From: Anaeromyxobacter sp. Fw109-5 | GTDB taxonomy: Bacteria; Myxococcota; Myxococcia; Myxococcales; Anaeromyxobacteraceae | NCBI RefSeq assembly: GCF_000017505.1 | Contig: NC_009675.1 | Span: forward strand, 1,116,001 to 1,180,000 | DNA length: 64,000 nt | Reading direction: 5' to 3' | Notes under the pieces: generated by a model | Database searches by the model: none | What the model was told of the DNA's origin: nothing | Seen by the model: the letters and a program-made list of their open reading frames with translations, nothing else | Position numbers and translations under genes: made by a program | Part shown: positions 28,635-37,890 of the stretch, piece after piece | How the letters are laid out: each line of letters starts with the position of its first letter | Numbering within the stretch: position 1 is the stretch's first letter

Positions 28635-29405
28635 TCATGGACCCCGCATGTCCCAGGCGAGCTTGGCGGCGAGCCCGAGCGCGACCACCACCACCACCCG
28701 GCGCACGAGCGCGTCCCCGCGGCGGATGGCGAGGTGCGCGCCGATCCAGCCGCCCGCGAGCTGCGCCGCCGCCATCGGCAGGGCGATTCGCCAGACGACG
28801 ACCCCCCGGGAGGCGAAGAGCGCGAGCGCGGCCAGGTTCGAGGCGAAGTTCACCACCTTGGCGCTCGCCGAGGCGTGGGCGAGCCCGTCGCCGAGCAGCG
28901 CCGCGAAGGCGACGATGAGGAAGGTGCCCGTGCCCGGGCCGAAGAAGCCGTCGTACGCGCCGATCGCGAGCGCGATCGCGGCGGCCGCGAGCGCCGCGTG
29001 CCGGGGCGGCGGCGCGTCCGCGAGGCGCGGGGGAGACCCTCGGCGCAGCCCGACGAACAGCGCGGCGAACGCGAGCAGCGCCAGCACGATGGGGCGGAGG
29101 GTCGAGGGAGGGGTCGCGAGGACGAGCGCCGCACCGGCGAGGGAGCCGGCGAGCCCCATCGGAAAGGTGACGCGCGCCCGGCGGCCGTCCACCAGGCCAC
29201 CTCGCGCGAAGCGGACCAGCGCCGCGAACGAGCCGAACACCGACTGGCCCTTGTTCGTGCCGAGCGCGAGGTGGGGCGGGAGGCCGGTCCACAGGATCGC
29301 AGGGATGGTGAGGAGCCCGCCGCCGCCCGCGATGGCGTCCACCGTGCCGGCGACGAGGGCCACCAGCGCGAGAAGGGCGATCTCCGGCGGGCCCACGTCG
29401 ATCAT
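28635..29405 (-). CDS. TSUP-family (TauE/SafE) sulfite/sulfonate exporter-like protein
   Basis: A 256-residue, seven- or eight-helix membrane protein of the TauE/SafE (DUF81) family. The two internal repeats are visible: VAGTVDAIAGGGGLLTIPAILWTGLPPHLALGTNKGQSVFGS in the first half and GAYDGFFGPGTGTFLIVAFAALLGDGLAHASASAKVVNFASN in the second. The length matches the family. It exports sulfite, sulfonates or organic acids; the substrate is unassigned. It precedes the CoA-transferase gene on the same strand with an 86-bp gap. Confidence 0.88.
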   Translation of the reverse strand: MIDVGPPEIALLALVALVAGTVDAIAGGGGLLTIPAILWTGLPPHLALGTNKGQSVFGSFAALVRFARGGLVDGRRARVTFPMGLAGSLAGAALVLATPPSTLRPIVLALLAFAALFVGLRRGSPPRLADAPPPRHAALAAAAIALAIGAYDGFFGPGTGTFLIVAFAALLGDGLAHASASAKVVNFASNLAALALFASRGVVVWRIALPMAAAQLAGGWIGAHLAIRRGDALVRRVVVVVALGLAAKLAWDMRGP

Positions 29406-29474
29406 GCGCGGCGCGTCATACCATGCCCGCCGGCGGTCGTTCGCCCGGCGGCGGTGGAGCTCCGGTCAGCCCTC

Positions 29475-29837
29475 TCAGCGCACGTTCCGCTCGACCGCCT
29501 GGAGCAGCTCTCCGAGCCCGATCGGCTTGAACAGGAACTCGGACGCGGTGATCGACTGATCCTCGAACCCCCGGCTCGCCGTCATGACGACCACGGGGAT
29601 CCCGGCGAGCCGCGCGTCGCGGAGCTGCTCCTCACGGAACTGCCAGCCGTTCATCTCGGGCATCATGAGATCGAGCAGGATGAGGGCGGGGCGCTCGCCC
29701 TTGCGCAGGCAGTCGAGGGCCACCCGTCCGTTCTCGCAGAGGCGAGCGTCGTAGCCCTCCTCCGCGAGGAGCTCGCCGATCGTCTCCCGGAGATCGTTGT
29801 CGTCGTCCACGACGAGGATCGGGCGGCCGTCGATCAT
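29475..29837 (-). CDS. Single-domain response regulator (CheY-like receiver)
   Basis: A 120-residue stand-alone receiver. It has the acidic pocket VVDDDNDL near residues 10-13, the phospho-acceptor Asp in LILLDLMMPEMNGW (about residue 56), the conserved Thr in VVMTASRG and Lys in FLFKPIGLGELL. There is no output domain, so it acts by protein contact, like CheY or Spo0F. No kinase is adjacent. Its partner kinase could be any of the three sensor kinases in the window or one elsewhere. Confidence 0.88.
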   Translation of the reverse strand: MIDGRPILVVDDDNDLRETIGELLAEEGYDARLCENGRVALDCLRKGERPALILLDLMMPEMNGWQFREEQLRDARLAGIPVVVMTASRGFEDQSITASEFLFKPIGLGELLQAVERNVR

Positions 29838-29979
29838 CTGAAGGGGCGCATCCTAGGCGAGCGAAGCGCGGAGGGCGTGCGCCCATCCGGGGAGCGCGCG
29901 CGTCACCCCGAGCCGGCCGAAAAGTCGGACGCCAGCCCGGCCCGGCGCCGAGGTATGAAGGCGGCTCCGGAGGTCTCCG

Positions 29980-30750
29980 ATGCTCATGACGCACCGTGCC
30001 GCTGCCGTCCTGCTCCTCGCGCCGCTCGCCTGCGCCGCCTCACCCGCGGCCGCCTCGCCGGACCTCGCGTCACCCGCCGCCGGGGCCGTGCTCGCCGCCG
30101 CCGCGCCGGCCGCAGACGGCAAGCCCCAGGAGCGCATGATCCGCGTCACGGGCGACGGCCGGGTGCGGGTCCGGCCCGACGTGGCGATCGTGCACGCCGG
30201 CGTGGAGGCGACCGGGAAGGTCCTCGCGCCGACGGTCGCAGACGCCTCTGCGAAGATGCGCCGCATGCTCGACGCCCTCGCGAAGGCCGGGGTCGCCGAG
30301 AAGGACGTCCAGACGACGCGGCACGACGTGCAGGTGGAGCGTCCGTGGGTCGACGGCAAGCCGCGCGACATCACCGGGTACACGGTCGTGGACGAGGTCC
30401 GGGTCACGGTGCGCGATCTGGGGAAGCTCGGGGCGATCCTGGAGCGCGTCATCGCCGCGGGCTCGAACTCGCTGCGCGGGCTCTCCTTCGAGCGCGACGA
30501 TCCCGCGCCGGAGCGTCAGCAGGCGCTCGCGCGCGCCGTGGCCGTCGCGCGCGGGAAGGCGGAGGCGATGGCGAAGGCGGCGGGCGTGACGCTCGGCGAG
30601 GTGGTCGCCCTCGAGGAGGGCGGCGCCGGGCCGCCCATCCCGTTGATGAAGTACCGCGCCGAGGCGATGGTGGCGGCCGACGGCGCGCCGGTCACGCCGG
30701 GCGAGCTCGAGATCGCCGCGAGCGTGTCCGTGACGTACGCGATCCGCTGA
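29980..30750 (+). CDS. SIMPL-domain (DUF541) periplasmic protein
   Basis: A 256-residue secreted protein. It has a signal peptide (hydrophobic core about residues 8-20, AAVLLLAPLACAASPAAA) and then the SIMPL domain (RMIRVTGDGRVRVRPDVAIVHAGVEATGK, ITGYTVVDEVRVTVRDLGKLGAILERVIAAGSN and RGKAEAMAKAAGVTLGEVVALEEG, each as part of longer runs). The family is found in the periplasm or outer membrane and is linked to stress resistance, for example E. coli YggE. Exact function is unknown. It stands alone between convergent and divergent neighbours. Confidence 0.85.
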   Translation: MLMTHRAAAVLLLAPLACAASPAAASPDLASPAAGAVLAAAAPAADGKPQERMIRVTGDGRVRVRPDVAIVHAGVEATGKVLAPTVADASAKMRRMLDALAKAGVAEKDVQTTRHDVQVERPWVDGKPRDITGYTVVDEVRVTVRDLGKLGAILERVIAAGSNSLRGLSFERDDPAPERQQALARAVAVARGKAEAMAKAAGVTLGEVVALEEGGAGPPIPLMKYRAEAMVAADGAPVTPGELEIAASVSVTYAIR

Positions 30751-30998
30751 CCTGCGCCGTCCGGGCGGGCAGCACCGCGCGGACCGTCGCGACCGCGACG
30801 AGCACGACGAACGAGACGACCGCGGACGTGGTCATTCGGACGGAGCCCCCCGGAGCCCATCCAAGCGCTTCGGCCGTCTGAGCGACAGCCCCGCGATCGC
30901 GGGGCACGGCCGGCCCGCGGCGTCCGGCCGCGGCTCACGGGCCACCGCGGCCGCGCCGGGGCGCATCCGGCGGATCGCTCGACGATCTCCTCGGCCGG

Positions 30999-32405
30999 TC
31001 AGGCCACCGGCCGCGTTCCGAGCGCGGCGGGGGCGGTGAACTGCCGCTCGAGCCAGCGCGCCGCCAGGCGGGTCACCGAGTCGAGCGCGCCCGGCTCCTC
31101 GAAGAGATGGGTCGCGCCGGGCACGACCGACAGCTCGCCGGCGCGCAGGTACGGCAGCACGGAGCGATTCAGGCGGAGGACGGTGGTGTCCCTGCTCCCC
31201 ACGACGAGGAGCACGGGGGCGCGGACCTGCAGGAGGGTTTCCGCGCGGACGAGGTCGGGGCGACCGCCCCGCGACACGATCGCCGCGACCAGCTCGGGCA
31301 GCAGGGCGGCGGCCGCCAGCGCGGCGGAGGCGCCGGTGCTCGCGCCGAAGTAGCCGATGCGCAGCTCGCGCGTGCGCGGCAGCGACGCCACCCAGCGCGT
31401 CGCCGCGACGACGCGGCCGGTCAGCAGCGCGATGTCGAACCGGAGCTCGGTCGTCACCTCGTCCTCGAGCGCCTCGGCGGGCGTGAGCAGGTCGAAGAGG
31501 AGCGTGGCGAAGCCGGCGCGCTGCAGCCCGCGCGCGACGAGCTGGTTGCGGGGGCTGCGGCGGGTCGAGCCGCTCCCGTGGACGAACATCACGAGCCCCT
31601 TCGCGCCGGGCGGGACGGCCAGCTCCGCCTCGAGCACGCCGGGCTCGGGGCCGCCGTCGAACGGGATCGCGAGGACCTCCGGCTCGTAGACGGCCGCGGA
31701 GGGCTCGGCGCCGCCCGCCTCGCCGAGCCACTCGCCGTCCCAGAGCTCGCCGAGCTCGCCTTCCGCGGGCTCCGCTCGGCCGCGCCGCAGGCAGCTCACC
31801 ACCTCGTCGTCGGACACCTGCGTGAAGCGCTCGTACCAGAGCCCCACCGCGTAGAACGGCTCGGGCAGCTCGACGGCGATCACCTCGTCGAAGTCCTCGC
31901 GCAGCTCCGGGAGGGCTCCTCCCGCGATCACCGGCGCCGCCAGGACGACCCGCGCCGCGCCGCGCTGCCGCGCGGCCCGAGCGGCGGCGCGCGCCGTGGC
32001 GCCCGTCGCGACGCCGTCGTCCACCACGATCACCGTCCGCCCGGCCAGCCCGACCATCGGGCGGTCGCCCCGGTAGACCCGCACGCGCCGCGCGAGCTCG
32101 ATCGCCTCGCCCGCGGCGAGCTCCGCGACGTCCTCGTCGCCGAGCTCCAGCTCGCGCAGCGCCTCGCGACGCACGAACACCGCCCCGCCCTCGGCGATGG
32201 CGCCGAGGGCGTACTCGGGAGAGCCCGGCGCCCCGAGCTTGCGGACCACCACGACGTCCAGCTCCGCGTCGAGCGCGCGGGCCACCTCGAAGGCGACCGG
32301 CACGCCGCCGCGCGTGAGGCCCAGCACCACCGGGCGCGCCGCCCGGAAGCGCGCGAGCTCATCCGCGAGGAGCCGCCCCGCCTGCTCCCTGTCCCGGAAC
32401 CTCAT
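30999..32405 (-). CDS. Phosphoribosyltransferase-alpha/beta hydrolase fusion protein
   Basis: A 468-residue fusion. Residues 1-225 are a type I phosphoribosyltransferase with the PRPP-binding loop VVDDGVATGATA (127-138) and the N-terminal LTRGGVPVAFEVA. Residues 240-468 are an alpha/beta hydrolase of the dienelactone-hydrolase type: oxyanion region FVHGSGST, nucleophile Ser-355 in GASTG, an acidic residue in VVGSRDTTVL and His in GATHLFEEPG. The start at ATG 32403-32405 has an AGGAGG site eight bases upstream. Both catalytic sets look intact. Related fusions occur in several proteobacteria, but their reaction is not known. It is divergent from the P-type ATPase. Confidence 0.88.
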   Translation of the reverse strand: MRFRDREQAGRLLADELARFRAARPVVLGLTRGGVPVAFEVARALDAELDVVVVRKLGAPGSPEYALGAIAEGGAVFVRREALRELELGDEDVAELAAGEAIELARRVRVYRGDRPMVGLAGRTVIVVDDGVATGATARAAARAARQRGAARVVLAAPVIAGGALPELREDFDEVIAVELPEPFYAVGLWYERFTQVSDDEVVSCLRRGRAEPAEGELGELWDGEWLGEAGGAEPSAAVYEPEVLAIPFDGGPEPGVLEAELAVPPGAKGLVMFVHGSGSTRRSPRNQLVARGLQRAGFATLLFDLLTPAEALEDEVTTELRFDIALLTGRVVAATRWVASLPRTRELRIGYFGASTGASAALAAAALLPELVAAIVSRGGRPDLVRAETLLQVRAPVLLVVGSRDTTVLRLNRSVLPYLRAGELSVVPGATHLFEEPGALDSVTRLAARWLERQFTAPAALGTRPVA

Positions 32406-32654
32406 GGCCCGCCTCCTTCGACTCCGCCGACTCCGCCGGCCGCGCCACGACCGGCGCCCGACTCGACTCGACTGAAACGCTAGCGCCACGTGCGGGCGCC
32501 GCGCCGGGACCGGCGGGGCGGGCTGTTCGGGTGGGATCGCGACGCCGCCGGGCCGGGCGCCCGCACGCGCGCTCGCTCGGGCGCCGCGCCGGGTCGCGGG
32601 GAGGTGTAAGCGGCGTGGCCGCCGTACGTTGAAGTCCACGGACGGGAGAGGCCC

Positions 32655-34832
32655 ATGGAGCGACCCGGGGATCACGCGAGCGAAGGGCAACGCGGCGCCG
32701 CTGGCGGCGCTCCCACGCCGGGACGAGCGCCTGCGAGGCCGGGCGGCCCGAAGCACCCCGAGCGGCGAGGCGGTCCGCCGGACAGCGCCCATGCGCACGG
32801 CGAGCACCCGCAGCCCGCGCACGCCGGCCACGACCGACCTCCCGAAGCGGGCGAGCACCGCGGGCACGATCGCCACGCGGGCCACAGCGTGGAGCTGTTC
32901 CGCACGCGCTTCTGGGTGAGCCTCGCCCTCACGGTGCCGACGCTGATCTGGGGGCACATGCTCCCGAGCGCGCTCGGCTGGCATCCCCCCGCTTTCCCGG
33001 GCTCGGCGTGGCTGCCGCCGCTGTTCGGCACCGCGGTGTTCGTCTACGGCGGCCGGCCCTTCCTGGAGGGGGCGGTCCGCGAGCTTCGAGATCGCCTGCC
33101 AGGGATGATGACGCTCATCGCCCTGGCGATCGGCGTCGCGTTCGCGTTCAGCGCGGCCGTCACCGTCGGCTACCCGGGCATGCCGCTCTGGGAGGAGCTC
33201 GCGACCCTCGTCACGGTGATGCTCCTCGGCCACTGGATCGAGATGCGCTCCATCTTCCAGGCGCGCGGCGCGCTCCGGGAGCTCGCGGAGCTGTTGCCCT
33301 CCGCGGCGGTGCGGCTCGTGGACGATCGGGAGGAGGAGGTGCCGCTCGCCGCGCTGCGGGAGGGCGATCTCGTCCTCGTCCGCCCCGGCGCGCGCGTGCC
33401 CGCGGACGGCTTCGTGCGGCAGGGCGAGAGCGCCGCGGACGAGTCCATGATCACCGGCGAGTCGCGGCCGGTGAAGAAGCGCCCCGGAGACCGGGTGGTC
33501 GCGGGGACCGTCAACGCGTCGGGCTCGCTCCGCGTCGAGGTCACCGGGACCGGAGAGCGCACCGCGCTCGCCGGCATCATGCGGCTCGTCGAGAGCGCGC
33601 AGTCGTCGCGCTCGCGCGCGCAGGCCATCGCGGATCGGGCGGCGCTCCTCCTCACCGTGGTGGCGCTCGCGGCGGCGGCGATCACGGCCGTCGCCTGGAC
33701 GCTCGCCGGCGCGTCCGGCGCGTTCACCGTCGAGCGCGTGGTCACGGTGCTCGTCATCGCCTGCCCGCACGCCCTCGGCCTCGCCATACCGCTCGTCATC
33801 GCCATCTCCACGACCCTCGGCGCCCGCTCCGGGCTCCTCGTCCGCGATCGGCGCGGGCTGGAGGAGGCGCGCCACATCGGCACGGTGGTGTTCGACAAGA
33901 CCGGCACGCTGACGCTGGGCGAGCACCGGGTGGTGGGCATGCTCGCCGCAGACGGCGTCGCCGAGGCGGAGGCGCTCCGCGCCGCGGCGGCGGTCGAGCG
34001 CGACTCGGAGCACCCCGTGGCCCGCGCGATCGTGCGCTCCGCGCAGGAGCGCGGGCTCGCCGTCCCAGCGTCGCAGGGCTTCGAGGCCATCGCCGGTCAC
34101 GGCGTCCGCGCGTGGGTGGACGGCCGCGAGCGGTTCGTCGGCGGGCCGAACCTGCTGCGCCGCCTGCGGGTGGCGCTCCCGCCCGGGGTCGAGGCGTTCT
34201 CGCGGACGGCGGCCGCGCGCGGCCAGTCCGTGGTGTACCTCGTGGAGGAGGGCCGGGCCGCCGCCGCGTTCGCGGTCGCGGACGCGGTGAGGCCGGAGTC
34301 GGCCGAGGCGGTCCGGCGGCTCCACGCGATGGGCCTGCGCGTGGCGATGCTCACGGGCGACTCGCGCGCGGTGGCGGAGGCCGTCGCGGGAGAGCTCGGC
34401 ATCGACTCGGTCCTCGCGGAGGTGCCGCCCGAGCGGAAGGCGCAGGAGATCGAGCGGCTCCGGCGCGGCGGCGAGCGGGTGGCCATGGTGGGCGATGGCG
34501 TCAACGACGCGCCCGCGCTCGTCACCGCCGACGTGGGCATCGCGGTCGGCGCCGGGACCGACGTGGCGGTGGAGGCCGGCGACGTGGTCCTCGTGCGCAG
34601 CGACCCGCGCGACGTGCCACGCATCGTCGCGCTGAGCCGGGCCAGCTACCGCAAGATGATCCAGAACCTGTGGTGGGCCGCGGGCTACAACGTGGTGGCC
34701 ATCCCGCTCGCGGCGGGTCTGCTCGCGCCGTGGGGGTTCGTCCTCGCTCCCGCCGTCGGAGCGGTCCTCATGTCCGCGAGCACCGTCATCGTCGCCGTGA
34801 ACGCGCAGCTGTTGCGCAGGGCCCGGCTGTAG
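32655..34832 (+). CDS. copB: CopB-type heavy-metal P1B-ATPase with His-rich N-terminus
   Basis: A 725-residue P1B ATPase. The N-terminus is a histidine-rich tail (about 14 His within residues 46-77) instead of CxxC metal domains. The transmembrane metal motif is CPH (370-372), the hallmark of the CopB (P1B-3) group exporting Cu2+/Cu+ or Ag+. The catalytic core is complete: TGES in the actuator (267-270), phosphorylated Asp-414 in DKTGTLT, the HP motif in SEHPVARAI, and [10 protein letters not shown] in the hinge. The ATG has a GGGAGAG site. It sits just upstream of the kinase-regulator operon, hinting at a metal-stress theme, although the regulatory palindrome lies after it, not before. Confidence 0.92.
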   Translation: MERPGDHASEGQRGAAGGAPTPGRAPARPGGPKHPERRGGPPDSAHAHGEHPQPAHAGHDRPPEAGEHRGHDRHAGHSVELFRTRFWVSLALTVPTLIWGHMLPSALGWHPPAFPGSAWLPPLFGTAVFVYGGRPFLEGAVRELRDRLPGMMTLIALAIGVAFAFSAAVTVGYPGMPLWEELATLVTVMLLGHWIEMRSIFQARGALRELAELLPSAAVRLVDDREEEVPLAALREGDLVLVRPGARVPADGFVRQGESAADESMITGESRPVKKRPGDRVVAGTVNASGSLRVEVTGTGERTALAGIMRLVESAQSSRSRAQAIADRAALLLTVVALAAAAITAVAWTLAGASGAFTVERVVTVLVIACPHALGLAIPLVIAISTTLGARSGLLVRDRRGLEEARHIGTVVFDKTGTLTLGEHRVVGMLAADGVAEAEALRAAAAVERDSEHPVARAIVRSAQERGLAVPASQGFEAIAGHGVRAWVDGRERFVGGPNLLRRLRVALPPGVEAFSRTAAARGQSVVYLVEEGRAAAAFAVADAVRPESAEAVRRLHAMGLRVAMLTGDSRAVAEAVAGELGIDSVLAEVPPERKAQEIERLRRGGERVAMVGDGVNDAPALVTADVGIAVGAGTDVAVEAGDVVLVRSDPRDVPRIVALSRASYRKMIQNLWWAAGYNVVAIPLAAGLLAPWGFVLAPAVGAVLMSASTVIVAVNAQLLRRARL

Positions 34833-34880
34833 CGGGCCTCGACCGCCCTCGGCCTGCCGGCGTGAGCGGGCGCCGAGGCT

Positions 34881-34895
34881 GCTCAGCCCTTGAGC
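34881..34895. promoter_or_regulatory. Regulon palindrome copy 1 (proposed activator site)
   Basis: GCTCA-GCCCT-TGAGC followed by GATCTGC. This is one of four near-identical copies of GCTCA-N5-TGAGC in the block 34880-42455, here 77 bp before the first possible start codon of the sensor-kinase gene. It is proposed as a binding site of the NtrC-type regulator encoded at 36324. Confidence 0.6.
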
Positions 34896-34972
34896 GATCT
34901 GCGCGAGCTTCGAGAGACTCCCGCTTGGGCCGTGGGCCGGTCCCGGGGCGGGGACGCCGTTAAGCGTGGGGG

Positions 34973-36349
34973 ATGGAGCGAGTCCTCACGGCCGGTACGG
35001 AACTTGCGGAGCTTCGGGCCACGATGGCCGCGATCTCTCGCCTCCAGCCCACAGACGCTTTCCAGGCGGCCGTGGAGGCGCCGGTCCCCGAGGGCGTACC
35101 CCGCGCGCGCGGGCTCCCCGGAGACCTCGTCCCGCTCGCGTTTCACCTCCCGGCCCTGGCGGTGCTGGCGCTGTCCGGCCTGTCGGCCAACCGGCTCGGG
35201 GTGGTGGCCCTCGCCGCCGCGGTCCAGCAGGCCCACTACCTCACGTGGCGGAGGCAGCCCGGGAAGCTCTGCGTCAACGCCGACATCGACCAGATCGCGT
35301 GGATGGTGGTCGCGCTGCAGGCGTGCTTCCTCTTCACCGCCGGGGTCGCCGTGGCGGCGACCGGGGGGGTACGCAGCCCGCTGCTCGTGACGATCGCGGG
35401 CGGCTACGCCGCGGGCGTCGCAGCGGTGGGCGACCGGCTGCAGACGCGGGTCCTCCTCGCGGCGACCGCCCTCGTGGTCGGGGTGATCGCGCTGCTGCCG
35501 CCCGTTCTCACTGGCCCGGGGCTCGCGGGCGCTGCGCACGGCCTCCTCACCGTGATGAGCGTCCTCGGGATCGGCGCGCTGCTCGCCCCGGTGCACGCGC
35601 GGGCGCGCAAGCGGCGTGACGCCTTCGCGCGCGCCCGCAAGGAGATGGCCTCCGACGCGCTCGCCCGCGCGCAGAGCCTGGAGCAGATCGGGTCGAAGGT
35701 GGCCCACGAGCTCAAGAACCCGCTCACCGGCGTGAAGGCGCTCGTGCAGCTCGGGCTGCGCAACCCCGCGGAGGCGACCTCCCACGAGCGCCTGGAGGTG
35801 GTGGACCGGGAGGTCACCCGCATGCAGGAGATCCTGCACAACTACCTCTCCTTCACCCGGCCGCTGCAGACGGTGACGCCGCGCCGCGTCCAGCTCGGGC
35901 CGCTCGTCTCGGACACGCTGGTGGTGCTCTCCGCGCGCGCGGACGAGGCCCGCGTCCGCCTGTACGCCCAGGGCGACGCGACGCTGGAGGCCGATCCGCG
36001 CCGCATCAAGGAGGCGCTCCTGAACCTGGTCGCGAACGCCATCGAGGCCACGCCGGCCGGCGGGGAGGTCGTGGTGGAGGTCAGGCCTGCCGGAGACGAG
36101 GCCGAGATCGTCGTGCGCGACACCGGCCGCGGGATGCCCCCCGACACCCTCCGGCGCATCGGCACGCCCTTCTTCACGACGCGCGAGGACGGCACCGGCC
36201 TGGGCGTGGTCCTCGCGCGATCGGTGATCGCGCAGCACGGCGGGTCGCTGCGGTACGAGAGCGAGCCCGGCCATGGGACCCGGGTCAGGGTCACGCTGCC
36301 GCGGGTCTCCAACGGAGCGCGCCATGGTCCGTGTTCTGCTCGTGGATGA
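34973..36349 (+). CDS. Membrane sensor histidine kinase
   Basis: A kinase of up to 458 residues. There are about six hydrophobic helices between residues 51 and 206 (a short-loop membrane sensor, no large periplasmic domain), then a HisKA domain with His-245 in KVAHELKNPLTG and an HATPase_c domain with N box LVNLVANAIEATP, G1 DTGRGMPP, F box PFFTTREDG and G2 GTGLGV. The frame opens at ATG 34973, but ATG 35024 or GTG 35072 are credible because a sigma-54-like element lies at 34993-35008. The 3' end overlaps the regulator gene by 26 bp, so kinase and regulator are translated together. The C-terminal catalytic half is closely similar to the kinase at 48784. Confidence 0.9.
   Translation: MERVLTAGTELAELRATMAAISRLQPTDAFQAAVEAPVPEGVPRARGLPGDLVPLAFHLPALAVLALSGLSANRLGVVALAAAVQQAHYLTWRRQPGKLCVNADIDQIAWMVVALQACFLFTAGVAVAATGGVRSPLLVTIAGGYAAGVAAVGDRLQTRVLLAATALVVGVIALLPPVLTGPGLAGAAHGLLTVMSVLGIGALLAPVHARARKRRDAFARARKEMASDALARAQSLEQIGSKVAHELKNPLTGVKALVQLGLRNPAEATSHERLEVVDREVTRMQEILHNYLSFTRPLQTVTPRRVQLGPLVSDTLVVLSARADEARVRLYAQGDATLEADPRRIKEALLNLVANAIEATPAGGEVVVEVRPAGDEAEIVVRDTGRGMPPDTLRRIGTPFFTTREDGTGLGVVLARSVIAQHGGSLRYESEPGHGTRVRVTLPRVSNGARHGPCSARG
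34993..35008 (+). promoter_or_regulatory. Candidate sigma-54 promoter inside the 5' end of the kinase frame
   Basis: CGGTACGGAACTTGCG matches the sigma-54 -24/-12 pattern (GGCACG-N4-TTGC) with one mismatch in GG-TACG-N4-TTGC. It lies 97 bp after palindrome copy 1. If used, transcription would begin near 35020 and the kinase would have to start at ATG 35024 or GTG 35072, not ATG 34973. The spacing from the palindrome is longer than for the other three copies, so confidence is moderate. Confidence 0.4.
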
Positions 36350-37706
36350 CGAGCCCTCGGTGCGCGTCGCCCTCAAGGAGCTCGTGGAGGCCCGCGGCTG
36401 GGAGCCGCTCCTCGCGCGCTCGGGCGCCGAGGCGCTCGATCTCGTGGACCGCGCCGACGCGGTGGTGACCGACTTCTCGATGCCGGAGATGGACGGGATG
36501 ACGCTGCTGCGCGCCGTCCGCGAGCGCGACGCCAGCCTGCCCGTGATCCTGCTCACCGCGCACGGGTCGGAGCGCCTCGCCGTGCGTGCCATCAAGGCGG
36601 GCGCGTACGAGTACGTCACGAAGCCGTTCGACGTGGACGAGATGCTCGTCGCGCTCGAGCGCGCGCTCGAGGCGCGCGCGCTGCGGCAGCGGAACCGCCA
36701 GCTCACGGCGGAGCACGCCATCGGGCGCCGGGTCGTCTGCGAGTCCACCGTGATGCGCCAGCTCCTCGACGCGACGTCGCGCGTGGCGGGGAAGGAGATC
36801 ACCGTGCTCGTGCGCGGGGAGACCGGCACGGGCAAGGAGCTCATCGGCTCGCTGCTGCACGCGCAGAGCCGCCGCGCCGAGGGGCCGCTGGTGCGCTTCA
36901 ACTGCGGCGCCATCCCGGCAGAGCTGGCGGAGGCGGAGCTGTTCGGGCACACGCGCGGCGCGTTCACCGGGGCCTCCCAGGCGCGGGCGGGGTTCTTCGC
37001 CGAGGCGAACCACGGGACCCTGGTCCTCGACGAGGTGGGCGAGCTGCCGCTCGCCATCCAGGCGAAGCTGCTGCGGGCCCTGCAGGACGGGGAGATCCAG
37101 CCGGTGGGATCGGGCCGGGTCGAGAAGGTGGACGTGCGCATCGTCGCGTGCACCAACCGCGACCTCGCCGCCGAGGTCCGCGCCGGGCGCTTCCGCGAGG
37201 ACCTCTACTACCGGCTCGCGGTGGTGGAGCTCGTGGTCCCGCCGCTCCGGGATCGCCGGGAGGACATCCCGGCGCTCGCGCACGAGTTCGCGTTGCGTTA
37301 CGCGGAGCGGTTCGGCGCCGAGGAGGTCCGCCTCGCGCCCGCGCTCGTCGAGCGCCTGACCGCCGAGGAGTGGCCGGGCAACGTGCGCCAGCTCGAGAAC
37401 GTGATCGCCCGCATGGTCGCGTTGAGCGGGGGCGGCGAGCTCGGGCCGACGGCGTTCGCCGGCAGCGCCGCCGTCGAGGAGAGCCCGAGGCCCCCGGCCG
37501 TCGATGCGGCGGACGGGTCAGGGGTCCACACGCTCCGCGAGCAGCTCGACACCCTCGAGCGCAGCGTCATCGCGCGCACGATGACGGCCGTCCGCGGTAA
37601 CCAGTCGGAGGCCGCCCGGCGCCTCGGCATCAGCCGCAACACGCTCACCGAGCGGCTGCGCCGCTACGACATCGCGGCCGACTTCGGCGCCAGCGGCGCG
37701 AGCTGA
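36324..37706 (+). CDS. NtrC-type sigma-54-dependent response regulator
   Basis: A 460-residue activator. Receiver domain: DD at residues 8-9, phospho-acceptor Asp-50 in VTDFSMPEMDG, Lys-100 in VTKPFDV. Central AAA+ domain: Walker A GETGTGKE (165-172), the sigma-54 contact loop GAFTGA (212-217), Walker B TLVLDEVGEL, and the arginine-finger region REDLYYRL. C-terminal Fis-type helix-turn-helix: NQSEAARRLGISRNTLTERL. All parts needed to activate sigma-54 polymerase are intact. The start is ATG 36324, within the kinase 3' end. The four palindromes in 34881-42453 are its most likely sites, the first giving autoregulation. Confidence 0.95.
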   Translation: MVRVLLVDDEPSVRVALKELVEARGWEPLLARSGAEALDLVDRADAVVTDFSMPEMDGMTLLRAVRERDASLPVILLTAHGSERLAVRAIKAGAYEYVTKPFDVDEMLVALERALEARALRQRNRQLTAEHAIGRRVVCESTVMRQLLDATSRVAGKEITVLVRGETGTGKELIGSLLHAQSRRAEGPLVRFNCGAIPAELAEAELFGHTRGAFTGASQARAGFFAEANHGTLVLDEVGELPLAIQAKLLRALQDGEIQPVGSGRVEKVDVRIVACTNRDLAAEVRAGRFREDLYYRLAVVELVVPPLRDRREDIPALAHEFALRYAERFGAEEVRLAPALVERLTAEEWPGNVRQLENVIARMVALSGGGELGPTAFAGSAAVEESPRPPAVDAADGSGVHTLREQLDTLERSVIARTMTAVRGNQSEAARRLGISRNTLTERLRRYDIAADFGASGAS

Positions 37707-37732
37707 CCTCCACCCGTCCCGCGGCGCGCGGT

Positions 37733-37747
37733 GCTCACGCCGTGAGC
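37733..37747. promoter_or_regulatory. Regulon palindrome copy 2
   Basis: GCTCA-CGCCG-TGAGC followed by GATCTGC, 26 bp after the regulator gene and 75 bp before a sigma-54-like element. It is proposed as an upstream activator site for the membrane-protein gene at 37891. Confidence 0.7.
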
Positions 37748-37822
37748 GATCTGCGCCGCCGGCGGGCGAGCCCCCCGTCGTCCCGGGCGCGAGGGTCGCT
37801 GCGCTGCCGGGGCGGGATCGGG

Positions 37823-37838
37823 TGGCGCGCCGCCTGCA
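37823..37838 (+). promoter_or_regulatory. Sigma-54 promoter for the 37891 gene
   Basis: TGGCGCGCCGCCTGCA matches TGGCACG-N4-TTGCA with two substitutions and keeps the invariant GG and GC dinucleotides at the correct spacing. It lies 52 bp before the start codon, and palindrome copy 2 is 75 bp upstream. Confidence 0.65.
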
Positions 37839-37890
37839 ACCTCCGGTCGAGCGTCGGCGAGGCCGACTCTCGACAAGGAGGCGAGACATC

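Noticed and set aside
30692-30835. Minus-strand small ORF with one hydrophobic helix (MTTSAVVSFVVLVAVATVRA)
   Set aside because: It overlaps the end of the SIMPL gene antisense, has no clear ribosome site, and its C-terminus is Arg/Ser-rich as in shadow frames.
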